Assembly: GCA_963556195.1 (NCBI GenBank) | Contig: OY744523.1 | Span: 72,499,288-72,563,287 of the forward strand | Length of the DNA stretch: 64,000 nucleotides | DNA from: Sepiola atlantica | Taxonomy: Eukaryota > Mollusca > Cephalopoda > Sepiida > Sepiolidae | Direction of reading: 5' to 3' | Shown: in pieces, positions 53,840-64,000 of the stretch | Layout: each line of letters starts with the position of its first letter | How positions within the stretch are numbered: the first letter of the stretch is position 1 | Made by a program: the position numbers and the translations under genes | Notes under the pieces: model-generated | Databases searched by the model: none | What the model was told of the DNA's origin: nothing | What the model saw: the letters and a program-made list of their open reading frames with translations, nothing else

Positions 53840-55035
53840 CTACAAAAGAGACTGTTAAAGGATTTTCATTGTGGTCACCCAGGAATGTGCAAAATGAAAT
53901 CGCTTATGCGTTCATACGTTTTTTTGGCCAGGTATGGACCAGGACAGTTAAGAGGTGTAGAGGTTGTGCTCTAGCAGCTAAAGCATCACCAATAATGACA
54001 GCATCATAGCCGAAAGTGGACACGCCATGGTCTAGACTACATCTAGATTTTGCTGGATTGCTAAATGGTGCATATTATTTGATTGTGGTGGACAGTTTCA
54101 CAAAATGGCCAGAGATTCTGAAATACAAAAAGCCAACATCTGCCATAACAATAAATTTTTTGCATGAACTGTTTGCCAGGTTTGGATTACCTGATGAAAT
54201 TGTCACAGATAATGGGACCCAATTTACCTCGGGAGAGTTTAACATGTTTTGTAAAAACTTTGGTGTAAAACATATTAATACACCTGTTTACTATCTGAGA
54301 AGTAACGGGTAAGCAGAAAGGTTTGTAGATACCTTCAAAAAGGCTTTAAGAAAAGCTGGAGGTGAAGTAAACGATGAGTGGAAGATCTAACAATTCTTAA
54401 GGGTTTACAGGGTCACATCGAACAGAAACATTGCGGCAAACTTGTCACCGGCGGATATGATGTTCGCAAGAAAAATTAAAACCATTTTTGACAAATTATT
54501 GCCAGTGAAGAAAAAACATTTTTAAAACACAGATGGTAAGACCAGACATTTTAATGTTGGTGAAAAAGTGGGTTTTTTTAAGAATTACAAAAGAAGTTAA
54601 ATGTTCTAGCGAGACGGAATTGTCACCAGGAGAATCGGATGCCTGGTATACATAGTTCAGGGTCCGAAGTGGGAAAACAAGCGCCATGTAAATTGGTTGA
54701 GACACAGATACGTGGAAAACCAAATCTCACATGAGGAACCCATGTTTTGTAAAAACTTTGGGGTAAAACATATTAATACACCTGTTTACTATCTGAGAAG
54801 TAAGGGACAGGCAGAAAGGTTTGTAAATCAGTTGAAACACAGATACGTGGAAAAACAAACCTCACATGAAAAACCCATGGAGGTACTTCACAATGTATTT
54901 GATGTACCGATTCCTGAACACCTTACTACTCCTCCTGCTACTGAAGTAAGACGTTCAACGAAAAGAAAGAGAAATTCAACAGAAAGTCTAGATATTGATC
55001 CAAAGAGGAAAAGATATATTTCCAGGAAAAAATAA
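53840..55035 (+). pseudogene. Gypsy integrase with internal duplication
   Basis: An HHCC finger straddles a frameshift (HCGHPGMCKMK at about 53868; CRGC at about 53958). The catalytic core has LHLDFAGLLNGAYYLIVVDS, EIVTDNGTQF and NFGVKHINTPVYYLRSNG (54016-54312). After several stops, 54745-54880 repeats the CKNFGVKHINTPVYYLRSKG segment and the RHRYVE-Q-SHE-PM segment. The C-terminal tail EVRRSTKRKRNSTESLD ends at 55035. Confidence 0.78.
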
Positions 55036-55050
55036 ATCTTAAGTGGGAGG

Positions 55051-56222
55051 TGTTGTGGACTGATCCGCATTCACCCATAGTGGCAGGATTGATTCGTTAG
55101 GTCACTATGAAGTCGACACTTTTTCCCTTACCAAAGAAAACCGCTTAGCATGTCTGCCTAGATCTGGTAATGGCGACCAATTTACTATAATTAAGTATTT
55201 CTTATTTACTTATTGTTATTCTTACGATATAACAACTTTGTAAGTCAATTCATTACTTAACGATCTGTTATGATATCTTGGCCATATATGCTGCATATTT
55301 GCTTTGCTGTGTCTGCAGCAGTATTATTAAAATTTAGACGAATAAACCAAAATTTGAAATGTTTTAAAATGACCAAAACACTCTTCTAAATTGCATCAAC
55401 AAAACTGGAAACTGTTTATGAATCGAGAATAAAATAATGGAGAAAAAACTGTTTACAAAAGAATTGATTAATTAAAGGCATCATTTATCAATCTACAATA
55501 TTTACACATGAATACCTGAAAAACAAAACATACTATATAGAAAAAATCTCCCTAAAATTTAATTTCAGAGATTTTAAAATGCGAACGGTCGCCTATAGTT
55601 GAATGGAAAATATTAAGATTGGTCAGTACATGCAGATATTTAGACAGTCGGTATAAACTATGCTTAAGTAATAAACTAAAACTTTCAAATTTTAAAGCAG
55701 CCAAAAATTCGTAGGAGTGAAATAGCAAGTAACTTTATACAAAGAATAAATTTTACCTCAAGATACAATAATATTTTTAAAATCATAATTAAAATATAAA
55801 ATAGATAAATACAAACATTATAACTCAAAAATAAATCTAGGATGCCGATAGTTCCCACGTATCAGAATAAGGTCACCTTTTGTTAATTTTGCCTATTTAA
55901 AAGGGGGAGCGCCAAAAACCCTCTCCAACAAAGGGGTTGACACCCATTGGCTGATGAAAATAGATAGGTGGAGAGGGTGTTAGAAAACCAACAAATCCAA
56001 TTGGTTAGTGTTACACCGGCCGTTCTAACAGAAGAGAAACTACACCGGTTCTCACTATAAATAGTGCGAGTAGACAATCACCAGGGAGAAAAGGACAGTA
56101 TTGTAACTGTCTAGCCGAGTGCCAGTCAGTTTCCTTACCTTTGTACCTTTTATGTTAATACACTTGTTATCTTAACCCAACCTCGACTTGACTTCTTTTT
56201 ACTGTTGGACTACTTCACAACA
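55051..56222 (+). repeat. 3' LTR of the degenerate Gypsy element
   Basis: Begins TGTTGTG right after the purine tract and ends CACAACA (56216-56222), perfect 7-bp terminal inverted repeats. About 1172 bp. A TATA-like 'ctataaatag' is at 56054-56064. The 3' part is matched inverted at 50578-50787. The left part 55100-55850 is AT-rich and may include later insertions. Confidence 0.7.
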
Positions 56223-56229
56223 GTTAGTA

Positions 56230-57060
56230 GCTAGGCAATCACTCCGTGAATGAAACAAACTTTTCGCAAATATATGCGACCGGAGGGAGCATATTTTTAC
56301 GAGCCTGAAAGAATGATATCGTGGTGAACGAACATATACTACAGTCTCCTCCAAAGGAGGAGGTAATGATTTAGAGGGTTGTATCATGACGAACGAACAC
56401 TACTTCCCCCTAAAAAACGATGAGTTAATGTCTGATGATATCATGACAGCAGAACATATACTACACTACACCCCCTCCCTAAAAAAGAGAAAGTAATCTT
56501 GGGAGAATAGTATCATGAGAAACGATGATGATTAATTTTGTAAGTGTGTGTAATATTTTCTTTATTTAGTTTTAGTTTTGTGGAAAGGAAGCAAGGAAGT
56601 GTTAGAAGCCTTTTATGAAATTTCAGATTTTCCGATTTTTGTGAAATTTAAAGAATAGATATCAATTAATGATTAATAAATATTTCACAAATCCAATTTC
56701 TTTAGAGTATTTAAAGAGATTTTAGGGGCATAATATGAGTACATACCCCAATTAGAAATTCAAATATTTCAGATTTGCATTAAATTTGGCATATAGTCAC
56801 AAGACACTAATTAAGTGAGATTCCCTGAATTTCAATTTTTCTTAAGATCTATAATTAAGCAAGATTTCCTGAATTTCAATCTTTTCTTAAGATTCCTTCA
56901 AATTAAGCCTAAGATTTTACACCTTAATAAAATCATGTAAAGTATTTTGATTCTAGATATAAGGTTTCGTAGCATTATATGTTGATTTTAGTCTTCGTAA
57001 CGGGACATAAAAGTAATGCAAAACTTTTCTGTTCGAGGAAGTAATTAGCCCCGTCCTGGA
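56230..57060. repeat. Spacer with degenerate tandem repeats
   Basis: 56305-56520 has three imperfect units containing 'gatatcatgac', 'acatatactaca' and a C-rich then A-rich tract. 56820-56895 holds a tandem pair of 'gattccctgaatttcaattt'/'gatttcctgaatttcaatct'. No gene. Confidence 0.55.
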
Positions 57061-57671
57061 TCGGGTATTCTTTTTGTATATATACACACACATATATAGA
57101 AAAAGTATGATTGGTAGTTTCATTTTTTCATATGAATTATCCCATCTTAATCACTCTATTTATTCCCCTCCCTATTTTTTGCCAAACAAAACGAAGGTAA
57201 TTCTGACAAAATCACTCTACATCTTAAGATCATTTCACAATAATATTCATTTAATTATTAACTCTTAAGTGAACCCCCCCCCCCCCAAAAAAAAAACAAC
57301 ATTTCAAGTTAATTCAACCCTACACAATAGATGCACAGTCCTTTTTATACACTGTCTATGCATATACGATATCAGTCGAAAGATAAACCAATTTGCATAT
57401 TGGCTTCGGAAAATTTTTAAATAAGGAACTGTGAAGTGATAGCGAGCCAACAAAGTCTGTTTGTAGGATCATAAGGCTCTCTCTCTCTCTCTTTTATCGT
57501 AAGATACTCCCCCCTCTTTTGTTCCGAGGACTTCAAACGTTCTCTGACCCTCCCCTTTCCTGGATCCAATCGCCCTGCGGCACTGTCCTCTCCCTCTACT
57601 CCTACTGCTGATACTGCTATTACCACCACGACTACGACGATGCCTACTATCATCATCCACTTTTATCCTTA

Positions 57672-57707
<36 letters not shown>

Positions 57708-58320
57708 AAAGCATATCCATGCTCAACTTAAAATATGTCTACCAAGATTTTCTTTCTTTTACTATAGAAATTATTGTTTTCTTTTCTTTTTATTTATAAA
57801 ATAAAATTGTGGCACATGGCTCAAAACAAGCAAATATTTTATTTTAACCACAAACCACATATTCTGGGTTTTTTTCAAGGGTTGACGAATAATTTAAATT
57901 CGAACTACAACAAAAAAAAAGAACCCAGAACGAAGCAAGATCAAACAAAATCAACTGTTTCAGACTTATGTTATTCTCAACTGTTTTTCTTCCGTTTTCT
58001 TTTGTTTGAGGGGCTGCCCCATGTTTCATCTTTCAGGATGTCCTCGGATTTGCCATCCATAATATATATAAGGGTGTCCACTTGGACTCTTTTGGATTCT
58101 CTTTGAGGCCGGACACATTCTGTAGCAAGAGAATCGTTTTATCCACTTCGACCATTGAGATGGCTCTTCAAATAGGACGGACTAAGAGTCGACACGTTGC
58201 TGTTCATTTTGTTTTAATTCTGGTTTTTGGTGTTAGAATCGGGTCGTGTTCCCGACTATAAGCGAGTTCATAAAATCAAGCAATTGTTGCATGCAAACAC
58301 AGAGTAATAATTAACAAACA
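57061..58320. repeat. Spacer with microsatellites
   Basis: Contains (CT)n runs at about 57476-57492 and 57676-57706, a poly-C run near 57277, and unassigned AT-rich sequence. Open frames are short and not convincing. Confidence 0.6.
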
Positions 58321-60980
58321 AAAGGAGGTAGTTCAAATAAGGTTTATTGAACGTATGTGTATGTGGGATGATGACGTGTGTGGTGTATGTATGTGTGTTG
58401 ATAGAAAACAGTTCTTGAAAAGAGTATGTGAAGAGATGAGTCCGGCGTGGGAAAGTACTTGAAAACCGTATACAAAGAAAAAGAGTTGAGAACTCTTACC
58501 ATTGTTGAACACGTGTTGACGGAGCGCTGGTGTCTTAGCGTCGTTCAGCGAGGCCAATTGAGTAGAGAAGAGAGTGATTTTCCGTTTACACCGGTTTTTA
58601 TAATCAGAAGGGCAGATAACTCTGGTGTCGCTTTTTAGCGCCACCTGTCGGTGAAAAAGCAACACCTAACGGCCAACCGGTGCAGTTATGTTTGAAAGGA
58701 GGAGGTAACTGCTACAATGGTCCGGATATTTTGGCTTGTCCACGTGTGCTCCCTCTCTTATGTTCAATTATTCTGCTTTCAGTTTTATTTAAATCCCACT
58801 TCGGGCACCATGTTATGTTATTTAGTAATAACCGAAGCAAGATGCATGCTTCAAGTGCAGATCTAAGACAGTGGACCTCCTTTAAGTTACAGTGTCAACG
58901 TTAATCCCGTTCTAAGGGAGGTAACTCAGTTTGTTTAAGCAGACTACTATTACAATAGCAACTGATGACGAGGTAAAAATGGCACTGCTGGGTACAAAGA
59001 AGGAATGAGACTGCGTGGAGGAAGAATAGGCACATTATATCGAAAAAGAATCACATTTTCCTTTGCAGCTAACAATGTGTTAACAGAAAGTAAGAGATGG
59101 GCAATATTTTTTGTTTTTTATTAGTGCTAAACATTACACAGTCTTTAGAGAACTTGCTGAAAACAGGCCGGAAGAGAAAACAGCTGAACAAGTATGTTTT
59201 AATGGAAAGCCGTATCAGGTCAGTTCTGAACGAAATTCATGAGTGTTTTCTGTTCAACACAAGCAACAAAAGAAAGACGAGTCCATCAGTAAATATGTAG
59301 CCGTATTATGGAAAATGTTGGAGTATTGTAACTTTGTACGAAAAAGTAAATGAGCACATACAATATTGTGGGAATAAAAGACGAACAAATTTAAGAGCGT
59401 CTACTTAGCGAAAGAGCTTTAACGTCGGTAAAGGTTATTGAAGTGACAGTCTCTATGGAATCAGCCAGGCAATATTTTAAAATTAATATCGAGAGCGCCA
59501 ACAAACGAAACAGCGGCAAAAGTTCACGAGTTACCAGAAAGGTGTGAGTGCTAGTATAACGCGACCCCACGCTTCACTCTCTTCTTCGCCCCGTGGGTAT
59601 CATAGTCGGCCACTCGCGCACAGGTGTTTGATATCCTGGTCGCGGCGCCACTTATAAACAGGTACCCCACACTCTTCTTCCTTGTGACGGCATCAAATGT
59701 AATGAGAACCGTCTCGGCGCAGGAATCCCTCCTGACTGTGAACACCCTTTCCTTGCCTCGTGATGTCGTCTGTAGTGGCAGTAAAAAGAAAGATGTGTTG
59801 AATCTCCTCCGGGTCGGATGAATGACGATTTCGTGATTCTGTGAAGGCAAGATTACTTAGCAGGACAATTCGACAACAGAATAATTCAACAACGTCGGTT
59901 TCTCTTTGTATCAATTAATTATTATTTAACAAAAATGAACGGTTGGTTTTAAACTTTAACCCAAAGTCTGTTTTTCGATAATGGCTTGTTTACTAAACTA
60001 TCTTATCTCTTTGTGTGTATGAATCTCTACGATTTCCCAGTTGTTAAATAAGTTGTAACTTAATCTATGTTTGGAGAAACGGTGTGTGTGTGAAACTCCC
60101 TTTACGATTTCCAAGTGGTTAATTAAGCCGCAACTTGTCTACTGAAAACGGTGTGTGTTGGTATTAATTGAGACATTAATCTCTGTTGGAAAACGATGGT
60201 GGGGCCCGGGGCAACGGCTCCCTCGGGATCCGAGGGAATTACGACCAGCTCGGCCCGGATCTCGGCTCTCACTGGTTCGTGACACCTTCTCGCCTCAACA
60301 ACAAAGACGAAAAGCGCACAACTCATACTCTCTCTCTCTCCCTCTCTCTCTCGTTGGGTTGTTTTCTTTCCTGTCACCGTAAAGGACCTGTTCTTCCTCT
60401 CTCTCTACCATGGGGGGAAGAGTGTGACCAAAAGACTTATTCCCTTTCTTTCTCTATGGGGGGGGGGGCGTTCGCACGCGCGACCCCCCCCCCCCACGAG
60501 CTGATATCCATCAGTATCTAAAAGACCCTTGACCAAATTGTTCAGCTGGTCAAACTCATCCATTGTACCTGGATGATTACATCCGACGGCTTACACACTT
60601 TCTCCCGCCAGGCTGGCGCCGTTTCTCGGCTAAGGTTTGGACAGTCGAAATATGTACTAGCCCCGTATCTCTACTTGTTTCTACGTAGGGCCTGATTTCC
60701 TTGATGCATATTGGTGCACCCTAAAAGGACAGATTGCGTCGGCTGAAATCACTGTTTCACACTAGAATTGTCGGAACACTAGTCACTTTGCAGACAAATG
60801 TCCATCCAAAACAAAGAATGTTACAAATGTAGACAAATTTGACATATTCATCAAAAGTAAAAACAATTGGAGAACAGGCCCTTTAATCCTACGGCACAAG
60901 ATGGAAGGAAAAGGACAGCGAACAACGTAAATGAGAATTATGCAGAAGATGTAGAAATAAAAAAATGAAAAAATGGATCT
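58321..60980. other. Unassigned region
   Basis: More GC-balanced than the AT-rich spacers. 60020-60140 holds two related segments with 'tacgatttccca(g/a)(t)tg(g)tta'. (CT)n occurs at about 60331-60353 and G/C homopolymers near 60455-60495. Some open frames exist but none shows a recognisable domain. I cannot assign a gene. Confidence 0.4.
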
Positions 60981-60983
60981 ACA

Positions 60984-61136
60984 CACTGTTGCAGGTCCTA
61001 AAACATCCTCAAAAGCTATGAATGGATATAGATGGTTAATTTTGATATAGTACTTTAATTTAGGACCATTTTCAGGCTGTGAAAGGGTTTTCATGAATGT
61101 AAAATAGCCAAAAACTAGTGATAAATAGCCCAAATT
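60984..61136 (-). repeat. Inverted repeat, partner at 62622-62770
   Basis: Its reverse complement (ggctatttatcactagtttt ... gcttttgaggatgttttagg) matches 62622-62770 with about 15 mismatches over about 150 bp. The two lie on either side of the transposase-like gene. Confidence 0.8.
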
Positions 61137-61289
61137 AGCCCAAATCCTCCATTAAGCAACTTAATTGGTTCCCAAGCCTCTACAATGGTTATGAATGGGT
61201 GTAGATAGTTGAAACCATTGTAGTGTCGAAACGATTGCATTGTATTATATTCAAGCAGTTTAATAACAATTATTTTCTTTTGTTTTCAG

Positions 61290-62815
61290 TTATGTTCAGT
61301 TTAGTTGAGAAGATAGGATGAGTGGAACAAAGTACCAGTACGATGATTGGGATTTCACTTTGCTTGAAAACCTCCCAACTGTACATGAGTGCGTTTTGGC
61401 CATAGTTCATCATGCTTCAACTTATGGATCTACAAAACAGAAACAGCATCTCCATCAATTTTCTCTGTGTCTGCTGGCTCACTGGCAAAGAGCATTTGGA
61501 AGAGACATTAAATTAACAACAATAAAAGGAGTGAAAGATAAACTTGATCGATACTTGAGAGAGTACAATAGCAAAGTTCAGAAGGGCCATGGATCGAAGA
61601 GGTCAAACTTGATTCAATGGAAGACAAAAAATCACATTCTTTTCAATATTCTGGGAAAGGGTGTTGATGTGGAGATGTTTGATGCAAATGAGAAACAGTT
61701 TTTCTTTGATCAAGTTGCTCTCAACCAGAAGGTGATAATTGACAACATGCATATCGATGAAGAACATGAATCAATGGTTGTTGAGACGGAGGAAAGGGAG
61801 GAGCAAAAGATGGCTATTTCAGATACAGAGGAAGAAGAAAGGGTTACAATAATGAACAGTACTCTCGACGATAGTGATACTAATATCAATTTTGCTGTGC
61901 AGCGGTCAGGGAGGGTACGTACCACAGTCAGCTGTAATGAAATTGGAGTTCAGACAGATATGACTTTCAATCTCCGTGAAGGAAGCAAAACATTTCCTGA
62001 CTCCATCAAGATTGTACTGGCTGCTTCCTCATCAGCCGCAAACATTTCTCCAGAAGCAGCACGGATGGTGTATAAGGTTGTGACTGAGAAACATCTGGGG
62101 TTGAACTACGCTCTGAAAGCTGATGTTGATAAAGATGAAGTTGAATAAACGACCTCACACTGAGGAAGAATATATACAATATAAGTATGTTCTCCCATCA
62201 GCAAAGACGATTCAGAAGATGAAGTACTTGATGGCAATCCAGGAAGAAAGGAATGCTGCCTTAGCACTTCTTGATACTACTCCATCTGATGTGGTAACCT
62301 TCCACTATGACACCACAACCCGCAAAAGACTAAATGGTGAGTGGCCATCATTGGTGATTCAAACTTCCAGTGGGAAGAAATTTCGTCTGCATTCACTAAA
62401 CATAGCAGTTGAAGATCGAAGGAACATTGTAAATCTTTTTTTGGCATCACTTAATCGTTTGTCTCTGACAGTAAGGTGCAATAAAGCTTTGATTTGGGAA
62501 AAACTGACAGATGTCATGACAGACTCCGTTCAGAAGAATCTCCAAATTGCATCTCTCTCTTCCAATCATGTACCTCTACATCTCCTATGTGTGTCCCACA
62601 CATGTGAAGCTTTTGATGTTGGAAATTTTGGCTATTTTTCACTAGTTTTTGGCTATTCTACATTCATAAAAACCCTTTTACAGCCTGAAAATGATCCTAA
62701 ATTACAATACTATATCAGATTTAACCATCTATATCCATTCATAGCTTTTGAGGATGTTTTAGGATCGGCAATGTCGCATGAAACCACTTTTTCACCGAAA
62801 AATGATGGATTTTGA
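61290..62815 (+). pseudogene. Transposase-like gene of unnamed family, frameshifted
   Basis: A pyrimidine tract and 'ttttgttttcag' at about 61278-61289 could be a 3' splice site before ATG 61318. The first frame (276 codons, to 62148) begins MSGTKYQYDDWDFTLLENLP and contains FSLCLLAHWQRAFGRDIK and an acidic stretch EEREEQKMAISDTEEEE. The second frame overlaps from about 62123 and continues with YIQYKYVLPSAKTIQKMKYL, VVTFHYDTTTRKRLNGEWPS and PLHLLCVSHTCEAF before running into a repeat at 62622. I recall similar proteins scattered through cnidarian and mollusc genomes. HYDTTTR could hold the first Asp of an RNase H-fold transposase. The C-terminal half is missing. Identification as transposase-related is inference. 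Confidence 0.5.
62622..62770 (+). repeat. Inverted repeat, partner at 60984-61136
   Basis: Encodes, in the frame running out of the transposase-like gene, GYFSLVFGYSTFIKTL, which is repeat rather than gene sequence because the same translation (GYLSLVFGYFTFMKTL) occurs on the opposite strand at 60984-61136. The true gene reading therefore ends before about 62622. Confidence 0.8.
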
Positions 62816-63485
62816 GTCCTGTGGAGCCCTAATGGCTATTTTTGGCCTGCACCTTCTGAATTTTGCAAAATTTTCAAAATGTTTGATTGTTTAGTGTTAG
62901 CTATGTATAAATGAACACAAAAAAATACTACTCGCATGAATCTGAAATTTTCACCCATAACGCCCCACCCCTACGATTACCTAACAGTTGGGAATGATGA
63001 ATTTTGAAGTGCAGGCAGGATGAAGGATTGTGAGGAGAAATGCAGACAAACTTTTGAAACTACCACCTAGGTTTGCAGAGAAAGGGACAGCTGATATGCA
63101 CGTGCCAACACCGCAAGTAATCCAGGAAAAGCTGTCATTCCTGAAATCCTTGAAGAAATCATGGAACCGATTAGCATGCACATGGATGATACCACAGGAG
63201 ATCCCGTGGAAACTATGAGCCCCACAACACATCCAATTCATACATCAGAACGCTTATGCAGACCATCAATCAAATTAGATCATCATGTCTGCAGCCCAAA
63301 GTAAGATTGGAGGGATGTAATATACTGAAAAGCCTCAGTTATCTACCCATTGCCTCCTAGGACTGAGATAAACCAGACGACACCCTGACAAAGAGGGGTC
63401 TGTTGCTTTAAAGGTAGACCCTAGGTTGCCAGAATAATGCCAAGATGAAATATGCTTGGTATGAAAACAGTTCACAGTATAGCAA
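62816..63485. other. Unassigned spacer, possibly with a coding remnant
   Basis: At about 63140-63280 a frame reads EEIMEPISMHMDDTTGDPVE and HTSERLCRPSIKLD. The Arg/Pro-rich end resembles the tails of LTR-element Pol proteins, but no other domain supports it. Otherwise no feature. Confidence 0.3.
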
Positions 63486-63489
63486 ATTT

Positions 63490-64000
63490 TCTGTATAAAC
63501 TAAGATGCGGCACAAGGCCGAAATTGGGTGAGGTGGGATGGGGTCGGCTGTCGTCCTCTTGGTTTATTCTCTAAACTAGTTTTAGTCACCAAAATACCAC
63601 ATTCACTCTATGAGTAAAACCTACTTAAAAATGGTTTGACGTTTTTTATTTACAAAAAATATATGTACAAATTCATTGGTTGGGGGGGGGGAGTGCTAAA
63701 ACAGAGATTGCTGATAAATAAGATGATAAGTGTGGTGGTTAGTAGGACTCTCCCAAATCTATCTAGGTGTGAGCTGCTCACTGTTTTCCGGGTTGTTTCA
63801 AGAGCCTAAAACAAGCAAGACAGTTTCTAAGTGGAAAAAAGGGGCAGGGTTCATTTGTACCACTAGCTGAGAGACTTTGCTAAGTGGATGGGGTTTGATT
63901 AGACCTCAGGTCAGTGCTCAGTATGCCTTGGCAGGGAACATGTACTCAAACTGTGTTCATCCAAACACACATAAACTAGCGGTGTGTATCCACCTTCTTT
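63490..64000 (-). mobile_element. LINE 3' end on the minus strand, continues past the window
   Basis: Reading the minus strand from 64000: the ORF2 tail ('aaggtggatacacaccgcta', as at 8030 in copy A), the 3' UTR with 'ccggaaaacagtgagcagct', and the conserved block (63535-63640; catagagtgaatgtggtatt). It ends after 'ttgtgccgcatctta' near 63490. The orientation is opposite to the array at 1-20.5 kb. Confidence 0.8.

Larger units (their letters stand above)
52930..55050 (+). mobile_element. Degenerate Gypsy retrotransposon, pol 3' half
   Basis: Contains RT thumb, RNase H and integrase sequences in order but in several frames, then a purine-rich 'aagtgggagg' (55041-55050) and the 3' LTR. Protease, most of RT and the 5' LTR are missing. 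This lineage (RNase H ATDASNYGIGAVL, integrase WSRLHLDFAG) is distinct from the intact element at 36402-40763. Confidence 0.8.

Noticed and set aside
57469..57726. Arg/Glu-rich minus-strand frames
   Set aside because: They are translations of CT microsatellites.
60984..61133. Minus-strand protein with GYLSLVFGYFTFMKTL
   Set aside because: The same translation appears at the end of the plus-strand gene because both are copies of one inverted repeat. It is repeat sequence, not a protein domain.

Overview
This is a metazoan nuclear window made almost entirely of transposable elements. I infer an invertebrate animal from four things: CCHC-Gag/APE-endonuclease/RT LINEs of Tx1 type, Ty3/Gypsy-like pol genes, AT-rich spacers full of long A/T runs and small foldback elements, and a stretch matching the 5' end of the spliceosomal U2 snRNA. 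A marine invertebrate, possibly a lophotrochozoan, is a guess. I see no intact host gene, rRNA, intact tRNA or CRISPR array.

Bases 1-20,520 hold a head-to-tail series of at least five damaged copies (0, A, B, C, D) of one Tx1-like non-LTR retrotransposon. Its ORF1 carries a zinc knuckle and its ORF2 carries APE endonuclease, RT and a C-terminal Cys/His finger. Copies A and B both begin with about 50 nt of U2-snRNA-like sequence, and the two leaders share the same departures from canonical U2. At the A/B junction the 3' tail of A abuts U2 nucleotide 1. Only copy A keeps the RT catalytic core, and its ORF2 has point nonsense codons. Other remnants lie at 51.4-52.3 kb, 52.5-52.9 kb (a diverged ORF1 piece) and 63.5-64.0 kb (minus strand).

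Bases 20.7-36.3 kb are AT-rich and carry small inverted-repeat elements. There is a gutted Gypsy-like element on the minus strand at 22.2-24.4 kb, lying between two inverted repeats. A restriction-like-endonuclease type LINE on the minus strand, with its RT palm mostly deleted, occupies 27.8-30.2 kb.

Bases 36,402-40,763 are a complete and apparently recent LTR retrotransposon. Its 343-bp LTRs look identical by eye and it has a 5-bp target duplication. Gag and pol are uninterrupted and linked by a classic -1 frameshift signal (GGGAAAC plus hairpin). The putative primer-binding site is complementary to the 5' end, not the 3' end, of tRNA-Phe as I recall that tRNA.

Bases 41-50 kb hold nested non-autonomous DNA elements. 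These include a 538-bp full foldback inside a larger inverted-repeat element, and a 2.0-kb element with 15-bp terminal repeats and a perfect 9-bp target duplication. Bases 50.6-56.2 kb contain LTR and pol remnants of a second Gypsy lineage with an internal duplication. Bases 61.3-62.8 kb carry a frameshifted transposase-like gene flanked by inverted repeats. All boundaries were read by eye, without alignment software.
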